This document shows, piece after piece, positions 43,661 through 51,924 of a DNA stretch of 64,000 nucleotides. Position 1 is the stretch's first letter. Each line of letters opens with the position of its first letter. The DNA comes from an uncultured bacterium. GTDB lineage: Bacteria; Planctomycetota; UBA1135; GCA-002686595. The notes under the pieces are model-generated. The model saw only the letters and a list, made by a program, of their open reading frames with translations, searched no databases and was not told where the DNA came from. The position numbers and the translations under genes were made by a program. The stretch covers positions 1-64,000 of the forward strand of contig CALLKX010000048.1 of NCBI GenBank assembly GCA_938083085.1. The letters are read 5' to 3'.

Positions 43661-45064
43661 TCAACGCCCGATGGAGATGGTCTTTGGAACGGTGAACTGT
43701 CGGTGCCCGTCCGGGCCGCCGAGGTGACCAAATCCCGACTGGCGCGCCCCCACCCAGGGGGACCCGGAGGCCCCGCCGAGGTACCGATTGACGCCTACCT
43801 GCCCGGCCCGCAGCCGCGCGGCGACCCGAACGCCCCGGGCGGGATCCCCGGTCCAGACGTTAGCGCCGAGCCCATAGACCGTGTCGTTTGCGAACCGCAC
43901 GCCCTCGTCCTCGGACCCGTCGAAGCGCGTGACCGCGACCACCGGACCGAAGGTCTCCTCGTGAGTGATCCGGTGGCCCTGCTCCACGCCGGTCAAGACG
44001 GTTGCTGGATAGAACCAGCCCGGCCCGTCCGGCTGGACGCCGCCGACCCGGAGGTTTGCTCCTTCCTCGACCGCCGCGCGGACCTGGGCCACGACCTTGG
44101 CGCGCTGCCCCTCGCTCACGAGCGGCCCCATCTTGACGCCGTCTTCGCGGCCGTCCCCGTGGGTCCACTCACCGGCGAGCCTCACGACCTCGGCCTCGAA
44201 CTCCTCCGCGATGGCGTCGGCCACGTAGACGCGCTCGATCGAGCAACAGACCTGCCCCGTGTTCCGCAGGCTGTGCTCCACCGCGCAGCGAGCGGCCGCC
44301 CCGAGGTCCGCGTCCTCGAAGACCACCAGGGGATCCTTGCCCCCGAGCTCGAGGACCAGCCGCTTCAGGGACCCGGCCGCGGCGTTCATGATCCGCTGCC
44401 CCGTGGCCCGGCTCCCGACGAACCCCACCATGTCCACCTCGGCCTCCACAAGGGCCGCTCCGGTCGTACCGTCCCCCTGGACGAGCTCGAGGACTCCCTC
44501 CGGGAGCTCCGCCTGGAGCAGCTCCGCGAGCCGGGCCCCGGTGAGCGGGGTGTGCTCGCTCGGCTTGAAGACCACGGCGTTCCCGGCCACAAGGGCGGGG
44601 GTGATGATGGAGAGCGGCATGCCGACGGGGAAGTTCCACGGCGTGATCGCCGCGACCACCCCGAGGGGCTCATGAACGGTCGTCACGTTGTTCGCACCGC
44701 CGCCGGAGGCGCCGTCGCCGTAGGTGATCGGCGCCAGAGCCTCCACGACCTCCTGCGCCTCGGCGCTGACACCCGACGCGTAGCCCTTCACCTCCCCCAC
44801 GGCAGATCGGAGGGTCTTGCCCATCTCACGGGTCACCGTCTCCCCAAGGCTCGGGGCGTCCGCCGCGAGCCGCTCGCCGAAGCGGGAGAGCGCCGCCGCC
44901 CGCGCTTCGACCCCCAGCTCCGCCCAGGATCGCTGGGCGGCCCGAGCCCGCGCCACGGCCGCGTGGACCTCCATCGTGCTGGCGCAGGGAATCTCGGCGA
45001 GCAGTTCGCCGGAGGCGGGATCGAGGTCGGCGATGGTCGCCACGTGTTGCGCAGTCGTGCTCAT
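43661..45064 (-). CDS. NAD(P)-dependent aldehyde dehydrogenase (succinate-semialdehyde dehydrogenase-like)
   Basis: 467 aa from ATG at 45064. Rossmann and catalytic features are in order: AAITPWNFPVGMPLSIITPA, the cofactor-binding VVFKPSEHTPLTGARLAELL, VGFVGSRATGQRIMNAAAGS, catalytic Glu in LKRLVLELGGKDPLVVFEDA and catalytic Cys in NTGQVCCSIERVYVADAIAE, then EETFGPVVAVTRFDGSEDEG. The early REMGKTLRSAVGEV is usual for GabD-like subfamilies, but the exact aldehyde cannot be assigned. A TAGGAT box lies nine nt before the ATG. It follows the HDOD gene convergently. Confidence 0.92.
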   Translation of the reverse strand: MSTTAQHVATIADLDPASGELLAEIPCASTMEVHAAVARARAAQRSWAELGVEARAAALSRFGERLAADAPSLGETVTREMGKTLRSAVGEVKGYASGVSAEAQEVVEALAPITYGDGASGGGANNVTTVHEPLGVVAAITPWNFPVGMPLSIITPALVAGNAVVFKPSEHTPLTGARLAELLQAELPEGVLELVQGDGTTGAALVEAEVDMVGFVGSRATGQRIMNAAAGSLKRLVLELGGKDPLVVFEDADLGAAARCAVEHSLRNTGQVCCSIERVYVADAIAEEFEAEVVRLAGEWTHGDGREDGVKMGPLVSEGQRAKVVAQVRAAVEEGANLRVGGVQPDGPGWFYPATVLTGVEQGHRITHEETFGPVVAVTRFDGSEDEGVRFANDTVYGLGANVWTGDPARGVRVAARLRAGQVGVNRYLGGASGSPWVGARQSGFGHLGGPDGHRQFTVPKTISIGR

Positions 45065-45076
45065 GGTAAGCCCATC

Positions 45077-45388
45077 CTAGGCCCACGCCGCGACCGCGCA
45101 GCGGCGAGCCTCCACCAACTCTCTGATTCCACCACCCGCCGCTAGCTCGACGGCGAGTCGCCGACCCCATGGCAGCCCGCCCGAGGCAAGGAGAGCGGGC
45201 TCACTCCAGAGCTCGGCGCATAACTCGATCGAGGACCACGTCGCCGACCGTCGAGCGGACCGGACCCGCTCGGTGTCCGATCGCTGAAGTAGGGGGGGCG
45301 CGGACGAGATCGCGGGGCGCGGGCTCACCGGCGAGTGGCCGGCTCCCTCGCTGGCCAGGCCCTCGCGCTCGCCGGAGGGCTTGCCCAT
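45077..45388 (-). CDS. Possible small protein (103 aa), low confidence
   Basis: An ATG-initiated frame between lepB and the aldehyde dehydrogenase gene, in the same orientation and ending 12 bp before the latter's start. The C-terminal part (LPWGRRLAVELAAGGGIREL) looks protein-like, but the N-terminal half is Ser/Arg/Pro-rich and codon third positions are less GC-biased than in neighbouring genes. The whole 352-bp gap (45065-45416) could equally be non-coding; I see no terminator in it. Confidence 0.25.
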   Translation of the reverse strand: MGKPSGEREGLASEGAGHSPVSPRPAISSAPPLLQRSDTERVRSARRSATWSSIELCAELWSEPALLASGGLPWGRRLAVELAAGGGIRELVEARRCAVAAWA

Positions 45389-45416
45389 CGCCGGCCGTCT
45401 CGGCGCGGTCAGCGGT

Positions 45417-46127
45417 TCACTGGATCATGCCCGCCCGGAGCGGGGGCCAGAGTCGCATGCGGACCTTGCCCCGCAGATACTCGTGGGGCACCTGCCCGAA
45501 CTCTCGGCTGTCCGAGCTCCGGATCCGGTTGTCCCCGAGCACGAAGTAGCAGTTGTTCTGCACGACCGTGTCGACGAAGGCGTACGGGTCGTTCGCGGCG
45601 GCTGCCACATAGGGCTCGTCGAGGAGCACCTCGTTGACCCAAACATAGCCATCGAAGATCTGAACGTGATCCCCAGGGAGGCCGACCACTCGCTTCACGT
45701 AGTCGACGGACGGGTCCATCGGGTAGCGCATGACGACCACATCGCCCCGGTGCACGGAGCTGAAGATGTACGACACGTGGTCCACGAGGATCCGGTCACG
45801 GTCCTGGATGCCGGGCATCATGGAGCCGCCGCGGACCTCGCTGAAGTTGAAGCACAGCGCCCACGCCAACAGCAGCATGAACGAGCCCTTGGCCGCCACG
45901 CCTGCGGCGAGGCTGACGAGCGTCGGTCGGCGACGGGGGGGCAGCGCCGGGAACGGTCGCTCCGAGCGCCGCTTTCCGGACGAGTCGGGGCGCGGCGAGA
46001 ACAGGCTGCTCCTGCGCCCCGGGTGAGCGGGGCTCGCGCCCCCCTGGCGGTCGTCGCGACGGCGGTCGTGTCCGAGACCCGGATCCTGCGTCAGATCCGT
46101 TGACTGCTTGCTGCTGAAGAGGCCCAC
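45417..46127 (-). CDS. lepB: Signal peptidase I
   Basis: Membrane-bound serine/lysine protease that removes secretory signal peptides. 236 aa from GTG at 46127; the frame is open further upstream but that part is not protein-like. A single membrane helix (LVSLAAGVAAKGSFMLLLAW) precedes the catalytic Ser in VRGGSMMPGIQDRDRILVDH (S102). The catalytic Lys (K145) is in DYVKRVVGLPGDHVQIFDG. The conserved GDNRIRSSDSREFGQVP near the C-terminus completes the S26 signature. It is divergent from the M24 peptidase gene, with about 200 bp of shared upstream DNA. Confidence 0.93.
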   Translation of the reverse strand: MGLFSSKQSTDLTQDPGLGHDRRRDDRQGGASPAHPGRRSSLFSPRPDSSGKRRSERPFPALPPRRRPTLVSLAAGVAAKGSFMLLLAWALCFNFSEVRGGSMMPGIQDRDRILVDHVSYIFSSVHRGDVVVMRYPMDPSVDYVKRVVGLPGDHVQIFDGYVWVNEVLLDEPYVAAAANDPYAFVDTVVQNNCYFVLGDNRIRSSDSREFGQVPHEYLRGKVRMRLWPPLRAGMIQ

Positions 46128-46318
46128 TTCCGCTTCTGATCGGTGCGCAGGTCCGGCGGAATGAAGCGCGACGGCAGATCCCTGCCAAGAGTTCTGCGGT
46201 CGAGACCCGGTCCGTCCAGGATCCGGACGCCCCGGCCCTCCGTTCCCCCGCTCCGGACACGCGCCGGACTCCATTCCGGAGCCGGCGGAAGCCTGCTCGG
46301 GATCGTGCCGGCCTCGAC

Positions 46319-46324
46319 TATCCT
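46319..46324 (+). promoter_or_regulatory. -10-like box (TATCCT), leaderless, for the M24 peptidase gene
   Basis: It ends seven nt before the ATG at 46332, with no Shine-Dalgarno. It would drive the four-gene overlapping chain that follows. Confidence 0.45.
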
Positions 46325-46331
46325 CACGCCC

Positions 46332-47561
46332 ATGCCCATCCTCCCCTCAAAGACCCCCGTCCCGACCGGAGACGACCCCCGGTCCCGTCAGATCCGAGAG
46401 ACCCTCTCCTCCTACGCGAGCGCGCCGCCGGCGCTGACCCCGGCCGAGCGAGCCGAGTTCAGGGCCAGGCTCGCCCAGATCCTGTCCACGGACGGGATCG
46501 ACGCGATGCTCATCGAGCCTGGCGGCACCCTGGAGTACCTCACGGGCGTGGCCCTCGGACGGAGCGAGCGGCTGCTCGCCGCAGCGGTCATGGCCGACGG
46601 CTCCTTCGTATGGGTGACCCCGGCCTTCGAGGCCAGTCGGGTCGCGACCGTCTGCGAGCGAGCCAGCGGCGGTGCGGAGTTGGGCAAGGAGGTGCTCCCC
46701 TGGGACGAGCACCAGGACGCCTCGAAGGTGCTCGCCGATGCGCTCCGGAGCCGTGGGGCCCGCCGGGTCGTCGCCGACCCCGACGTTCGCTCACGCTTCA
46801 CGCTCCCCACCGGCGCGGCCCTGGGCTTCGCCATCGAGGACGGCGCAGCCGTGGCGCGCAAGCTGCGAGGGCCGAAGACTGACCGTGAGCTCGAGATCCT
46901 CCGCTCAGCCCAGGAGCGGACCCAGGATGCCATCCGCGCCGTGTACGCAGTGACCGAGCCCGGCATGAGGTCCTCGGAGGTCGGCGCCCTCGCCCACTTC
47001 GCCCAGCAGGAGCTCGGCCTGACCGGGACCTGGGACCTCTCCCTCGCCGGCCCCTCCGGCGCCTTCCCCCATGGCGACGAGGTGGACCGCGAGCTGGAGC
47101 TCGGCACCGTCATGCTGCTCGACACCGGCGGCCGGCTCCACGGCTACTGCAGCGACACGACGCGGACCTGGACCGTGGGTGCCGCTCCCTCGGACGAGGT
47201 CCAGCGCGTGTGGGACGCCGTCCGGGCTGCGCAGCTCGCCGGCTACGAGGTCATGCGCCCCGGCGCCCGCACGGGCGACGCGGACAAGGCCGCCAGGGCC
47301 GCGCTGGCGGCGGCGGGCTTCGACGGAGGCTACGCTCACCTCGCCCACCGGCTCGGGCACAGCATCGGGGTCGAGATTCACGAGCCCCCCTACCTCGACG
47401 GCGGATCCGACATCCCCATGGAGCCCGGCATGTGCTTCACCAACGAGCCCGGCATCTACCAGCCCGGCCGCTTCGGGCTGCGCATCGAGGACATCTGCTA
47501 CATCACCGAGGACGGGGTCGATCACTTCGGCCAGTGGCAGGAGGGCCCGGGGGCACCGTGA
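46332..47561 (+). CDS. M24 family Xaa-Pro aminopeptidase (creatinase-like)
   Basis: 409 aa. The N-terminal creatinase-type domain is followed by the pita-bread metallopeptidase domain. The dimetal ligands are visible as LLDTGGRLHGYCSDTTRTW (two Asp), HRLGHSIGVEIHEPPYLDGG (His), TNEPGIYQPGRFGLRIED (Glu, Glu). It cleaves the N-terminal residue when proline is second, or a related imide bond. The stop overlaps the start of the ABC permease gene by four bases (GTGA), so it is probably co-translated with the exporter. Confidence 0.9.
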   Translation: MPILPSKTPVPTGDDPRSRQIRETLSSYASAPPALTPAERAEFRARLAQILSTDGIDAMLIEPGGTLEYLTGVALGRSERLLAAAVMADGSFVWVTPAFEASRVATVCERASGGAELGKEVLPWDEHQDASKVLADALRSRGARRVVADPDVRSRFTLPTGAALGFAIEDGAAVARKLRGPKTDRELEILRSAQERTQDAIRAVYAVTEPGMRSSEVGALAHFAQQELGLTGTWDLSLAGPSGAFPHGDEVDRELELGTVMLLDTGGRLHGYCSDTTRTWTVGAAPSDEVQRVWDAVRAAQLAGYEVMRPGARTGDADKAARAALAAAGFDGGYAHLAHRLGHSIGVEIHEPPYLDGGSDIPMEPGMCFTNEPGIYQPGRFGLRIEDICYITEDGVDHFGQWQEGPGAP

Positions 47562-48853
47562 GTTCGGCCCCCCGGAAGACCGCTGGCGCCGGCGTCCTAC
47601 GCGCGGCCCTCGCCGTCGCCCACAAGGAGCTCGGCGAGAGCTTCCGCGACCGGCAGACGCTGCTCTACACCTTCGTGCTGCCCCTGTGCATGTACCCGGC
47701 GATGTTCTGGATCATGGTTCAGGGTGTGCTCGTGGTGCAGGGTCAGAAGCAGGCCCGTGATGTGACGATCGGCGTCGTCGCCGCCGCGGAGACGGCGGAG
47801 GCCGCGCGCGAGCAGCTCGCCGTGAACGAGGAGGGCAGGGGCCGCATCGAGGTCATCGCGCTCCCTCCGGACACCCCCCAGGAGACCCAGGTCATCGCAG
47901 GCCTGATCGAGGCCGAGGAGGCTGACGCCCTCCTCTTTCTCCCGGCCGAGCGGAACGACGCCGACCCGGCGGCGCTCTTCTTTGACAGCACCAGCAGCCA
48001 GTCGGAGACCGCCCGCGGGCGGGTCGTCTCCGCCCTGGAGCAGTGGACCGCCGAGCTTCGACAGGAGGCGGCGGACGCCCGAGACATCGACCCAGAGGCC
48101 CTCGAGCCCATCCTCGTCCAGACCCGAAAGGTCAACCCCAGCAAGGACGACGGCGCCCTGGTGCTCTCGCTCCTCCTCCCCATGCTGCTGGTGGTCATGT
48201 GCGTGCTCGGCGCCTTCTTCCCCGCCGTCGACCTCACCGCTGGTGAGAAGGAGCGTCAGACCGCCGAGACCACGCTCCTCCTGCCCATCCCTCGCCTCGG
48301 CCTGCACCTCGGCAAGATCTTCGCTGTGTGCGCGACCTCGATGATCGCCGCGACGCTGAACCTGCTCGCCCTGGGCCTCTCCGCGGGCCACCTGCTCGGC
48401 CAGCTCGCGGGCCTCGGCGACGGCGCCCCCAAGGTCGAGCTCCCCCTCGGCGCGTTGATCTCAATCGCTCCCCTGGCCGCGCTCTTCGCCTTCTTCGTCA
48501 GCGCGGCCCTCACCGGCGTGGCGAGCCTCGCCGCAACCTTCAAGGAGGGCCAGGCCCTGCTCGGCCCGGTGCAGATGCTCTTCATGCTCCCAGCCATGGC
48601 CACCAACCTGCCAGGCATGGAGCTGACCGCCACGACGGCCTGGATCCCGGTGGTCAACGTCTCCCTCGCCTTCAGGGGCCTGCTGGTCGGCTCGGCAAGC
48701 GCCGGCCCCCTGCTGATCTGCGCGCTCTCCCTCACCGCCTCCGCCCTGCTCGCCATCTGGTTCTCCGTGCGCCTGCTCTCGAGCGAGGAGGTCTCGCTCT
48801 CCAGCGAGACGATCCCCATGGCCCGCCTCTTCCGCATCCTCCGCTCCCGGTGA
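47558..48853 (+). CDS. ABC-2 type permease, NatB-like
   Basis: 431 aa starting at GTG, with GGAGGG about 11 nt before it. The N-terminal cytoplasmic part and first helix (RDRQTLLYTFVLPLCMYPAM) lead into a large extracytoplasmic loop (about 60-205) and five to six C-terminal helices, beginning GALVLSLLLPMLLVVMCVLG and including ISIAPLAALFAFFVSAALTG. The motif AGEKERQTAETTLLLPIPR between helices is the NatB hallmark. NatAB-type exporters extrude Na+ in Bacillus; related systems export peptides or lipids. The gene is co-encoded with an ATPase and a second permease. Confidence 0.85.
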   Translation: MSSAPRKTAGAGVLRAALAVAHKELGESFRDRQTLLYTFVLPLCMYPAMFWIMVQGVLVVQGQKQARDVTIGVVAAAETAEAAREQLAVNEEGRGRIEVIALPPDTPQETQVIAGLIEAEEADALLFLPAERNDADPAALFFDSTSSQSETARGRVVSALEQWTAELRQEAADARDIDPEALEPILVQTRKVNPSKDDGALVLSLLLPMLLVVMCVLGAFFPAVDLTAGEKERQTAETTLLLPIPRLGLHLGKIFAVCATSMIAATLNLLALGLSAGHLLGQLAGLGDGAPKVELPLGALISIAPLAALFAFFVSAALTGVASLAATFKEGQALLGPVQMLFMLPAMATNLPGMELTATTAWIPVVNVSLAFRGLLVGSASAGPLLICALSLTASALLAIWFSVRLLSSEEVSLSSETIPMARLFRILRSR

Positions 48854-48861
48854 CCCCGACC

Positions 48862-49641
48862 ATGACCGACCTCACATCAGCCATCGCGATCCGCGCCGAG
48901 GGACTGGCGAAGACCTTCCACGACCCGCAGCGCGGCGTGGTCGAGGCCGTCAAGGGCGTGGACCTCGACTGCCGCAAGGGCGAGATCTTCGGCCTGCTCG
49001 GGCCGAACGGCGCGGGGAAGACCACCACCCTGCGCATGCTCTCCACCATCCTCGCCCCCACCTCCGGGCGGGCGCTGATCGACGGCATCGACGTGGCCGA
49101 GGACCCGCTCGAGGTCCGGCGGCGACTCGGCTTCCTCTCGGGCAGCACCGGGCTCTACCCGCGCCTCACCGGCCGGGAGACCCTGCGCTACTTCGGCCGG
49201 CTCCACGGGCTGGAGGGCGACCGGCTCGAGGCCGCGATCGCGCGGGCCTTCGACGCCTTCGACCTGCACTCCTTCGGGGACGGCCGCTGCGAGGCCCTCT
49301 CCACTGGCCAGAAGCAGCGCGTCTCCATCGCCCGCGCGGTGCTCCATGACCCGCCCGTGCTCATCCTCGACGAGCCCACCACCGGGCTCGACATCATGGC
49401 GTCGAGCGACATGATCCAGTTCATCGACTCGCGCCGCGAGGCGGGGACCTGCGTCCTGTTCAGCACCCACATCCTGAGCGAGGCCGAGCGGCTCTGCGAC
49501 CGGATCGGCATCGTCTACGACGGCCGCATGCTCGCGGGGGGCAGCCTCGACGAGCTGCGCGCGATGACCGGCAAGGAGTGGCTCGAGGAGATCTTCCGGG
49601 AGCTCGTGCAGCGCGCCGACGCCGGCGAGGGTGCGGCTTGA
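48862..49641 (+). CDS. ABC transporter ATP-binding protein, NatA-like
   Basis: 259 aa. Walker A GLLGPNGAGKTTTLRML, signature EALSTGQKQRVSIARAVLHD (the usual LSGGQ is LSTGQ), Walker B PPVLILDEPTTGLDIMAS and the H-loop FSTHILSEAERLCDRI. It energises the flanking permeases. Its TGA overlaps the TTG start of the next gene. The ATG has a weak ribosome-binding site, so translation may depend on coupling with the upstream NatB-like gene, whose stop is eight bases away. Confidence 0.93.
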   Translation: MTDLTSAIAIRAEGLAKTFHDPQRGVVEAVKGVDLDCRKGEIFGLLGPNGAGKTTTLRMLSTILAPTSGRALIDGIDVAEDPLEVRRRLGFLSGSTGLYPRLTGRETLRYFGRLHGLEGDRLEAAIARAFDAFDLHSFGDGRCEALSTGQKQRVSIARAVLHDPPVLILDEPTTGLDIMASSDMIQFIDSRREAGTCVLFSTHILSEAERLCDRIGIVYDGRMLAGGSLDELRAMTGKEWLEEIFRELVQRADAGEGAA

Positions 49642-51896
49642 AGACGTCCCTCGACGTCCTCCGGGTCGAGCTCCTGCAGCTCGCGCGGGACCGGCGCGCG
49701 CTGTTCTCCGCCATCGTCCTCCCGGCGCTGCTCTACCCCCTGCTGTTCTGGGGTACGGGCGCGCTCCAGACCGTGGGCGAGGAGACCATGGCGGAGCGGA
49801 CGGTGCGCGCCCTCGTGGACCTCTCGCGGGCCGACGCCGAGACCGCGGAGGCCTTCCTCGAAGGGCTCGTGGAGCAGGGCCCCATCACGCTTACCGAGGT
49901 CGACGCCGCGGGGCTCCTGGTCCCAGACGACGAGGACTCGCGAGAGACCGCCCGGGGGCTGCTGCGCCCCACCGCCCAGACTGCCGCCGGGGCCTCCCTG
50001 TCGAAGCCCGCAGGGGAATCCACCGCCGGCCTGGCGATCGGATCAGGGGACGGGTCGGAGGGTGAGCCGGATGACCGCCCAGAAGATGCGCCAGGAGATG
50101 CGCCGGAAGAGAGCTCGGCTGAAGGCTCGGCTGAAGGCTCCGCTGAGGGCTCAGCTGAGGGCCCTCCCGGGGACGATGCGGCCCGCGGCGACGGAGCCCT
50201 CGAGCCGTTCGACGTGCTCATCGTGGCCAGCGCTGACGGCGGGACGCCGGACCTCTCCCGCACCACGTTTGACCTCTGGTACGACGTCAAGCGCGACGAC
50301 GCCCGGGAGGCTATGGGGCGCGCCCGGAGCGCCCTGCGCGACCTCGGAGAGGCCCGCTCGGCCGAGCGGCGCGAGCACCTGCTCGGCGGAGACCCGGGCG
50401 CCGGGCTCTCCCCCCTGAGTACGGACGTAGCCTCCGAGGCGGATGCCAGCGGCGCGCGCCTCGGAATGTGGCTGCCCTTCGTCGTGCTGCTCGTGCTCAT
50501 CTCCGGCGGCGCGTACGCGGCCCTGGCAGTGTTCGCCGGCGAGCGGGAGGCGGGCACCCTGGAGACGCTCCTGGTGCAGCCGGTCCCCCACCGGTCCATC
50601 GCCATGGGCAAGCTCCTCACGGTCTTCGTGGCCGGCTGTGCGACCCTCGCCATGAACCTGGGCAGCCTGGTGGTCTGCGCGGGCTCGGGGCTCATGGACA
50701 TGGGAAGCATCGGCGGCGGCGCGAGCGGCATGGCCTATGGCCGGCTGGCCGCGCTGGTCGTGGAGCTCCCCACCTGCCTCCTGCTCTGCGCGGTGCTCTG
50801 CCTCGTGTGCGGCGGCGCCCGGACCTTCCGCGAGGGCCAGCTGCTGATCTTCCCCGTCACGCTGCTGGTGGTGATCCCCACCGCCATCGTGCTCCGCCCA
50901 GAGGTCTCCCTCACGGCGCTGTGGGCGATCGTCCCCTTCTCCGGCTCCGCCCTCGCCTTGCGCGAGGGGCTCGAGGGCGACCTCAAGCTCCCGCTCGCCG
51001 CCCTGGTGATGATCTCTCACCTCGGCTGGACCTGGCTCGCGGTGGCGAGGCTCGGCCAGGTGCTCGACGCAGAGCGAGTCCTCGGCGGCGGCGGTGATCG
51101 CAAGAGCGAGGCCCACCTGCTCCAGGCGGGTGGGCGCCACGGCGTACGCTGGGGCTTTGTGGTCGTGATGGGCGTCTACCTGATCGCCATGTCCGTCCAG
51201 CGCGTCGACATGGACCTGGGGCTCTGGTTCACCTTCTGGATGATGCTGCCCGCCCTCGCCGTCGCGATCGCCTGGACCGCCCCGCGCGCCCAGGGAGAGC
51301 CCCGTCGCCTGGCAGCGGGACTCGGACTCCGGCTCCCGAGGGCGTCCCACGCCCTCGGCGCCCTGCTCATCGTCCCGGCCCTCGCCCGGGGCGCCGAGCA
51401 CCTGCTCCTGTGGCAGTCGAAGGTCCTCCCCCTGCCGCCGGGAGCGGCCGAGGGCGGGATCGAGCTCGAGGCCCTCATGGGGAGCTCCAGCCCCATGTGG
51501 CTGTTCTTCTTCTTCGCCCTCTCCCCCGGCATCTTCGAGGAGCTCGTCTTCCGCGGCGCGCTGCTGAACGCGATGAAGCGCGACTTCACCTGGAAGCGCA
51601 TCGTCTTCTGGCAGGCCCTCTACTTCGCGCTCGTCCACGCGTCGATCTACCGGCTGCTCCCCACGGGGATCCTCGGGGCCCTGCTGGCACTGATCGCGCT
51701 CCGCTCCCGGAGCGTGCTCCCGGCGATGCTCATGCACATGGGCTACAACGGACTCCTGGTCCTCGGCGCAGCGGAGCACCTCGCCTTCACTGGCGAGCCC
51801 TGGTTCGAGTACGCGCCCTGGGCAGCGATCCCCGGGCTGGCCCTGTTCCTCGTTCCACCCCGCGTCCAGGCGGGGGACTCACCGGCGCGACCCTGA
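49638..51896 (+). CDS. ABC-2 permease fused to a CPBP-family (CAAX-type) intramembrane protease
   Basis: 752 aa from TTG at 49638 (TTGA overlap; GAGGG just upstream). Residues 1-465 repeat the NatB-like architecture: helix RRALFSAIVLPALLYPLLFW, a large extracytoplasmic region containing a Ser/Ala/Glu/Gly tandem (SAEG repeats, 50112-50159) and the permease core FVVLLVLISGGAYAALAVFA with AGEREAGTLETLLVQPV. From about 510 a second multi-helix domain follows, with the CPBP signature SPGIFEELVFRGALLN (E634, E635 and R), FALVHASIYRLLPTGI and MLMHMGYNGLLVLG. The fusion is known in some ABC permeases, and the protease site is intact here. Confidence 0.88.
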   Translation: MKTSLDVLRVELLQLARDRRALFSAIVLPALLYPLLFWGTGALQTVGEETMAERTVRALVDLSRADAETAEAFLEGLVEQGPITLTEVDAAGLLVPDDEDSRETARGLLRPTAQTAAGASLSKPAGESTAGLAIGSGDGSEGEPDDRPEDAPGDAPEESSAEGSAEGSAEGSAEGPPGDDAARGDGALEPFDVLIVASADGGTPDLSRTTFDLWYDVKRDDAREAMGRARSALRDLGEARSAERREHLLGGDPGAGLSPLSTDVASEADASGARLGMWLPFVVLLVLISGGAYAALAVFAGEREAGTLETLLVQPVPHRSIAMGKLLTVFVAGCATLAMNLGSLVVCAGSGLMDMGSIGGGASGMAYGRLAALVVELPTCLLLCAVLCLVCGGARTFREGQLLIFPVTLLVVIPTAIVLRPEVSLTALWAIVPFSGSALALREGLEGDLKLPLAALVMISHLGWTWLAVARLGQVLDAERVLGGGGDRKSEAHLLQAGGRHGVRWGFVVVMGVYLIAMSVQRVDMDLGLWFTFWMMLPALAVAIAWTAPRAQGEPRRLAAGLGLRLPRASHALGALLIVPALARGAEHLLLWQSKVLPLPPGAAEGGIELEALMGSSSPMWLFFFFALSPGIFEELVFRGALLNAMKRDFTWKRIVFWQALYFALVHASIYRLLPTGILGALLALIALRSRSVLPAMLMHMGYNGLLVLGAAEHLAFTGEPWFEYAPWAAIPGLALFLVPPRVQAGDSPARP
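50112..50159 (+). repeat. 4 x 12-bp in-frame repeat in the permease-protease gene
   Basis: Units of GGCTCGGCTGAA and variants at 50112, 50124, 50136 and 50148 encode SAEG/GSAE tetrapeptides in the extracytoplasmic loop. Confidence 0.9.
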
Positions 51897-51924
51897 GCGT
51901 CGCCGGGCCGGGACGAGAGCCTGC

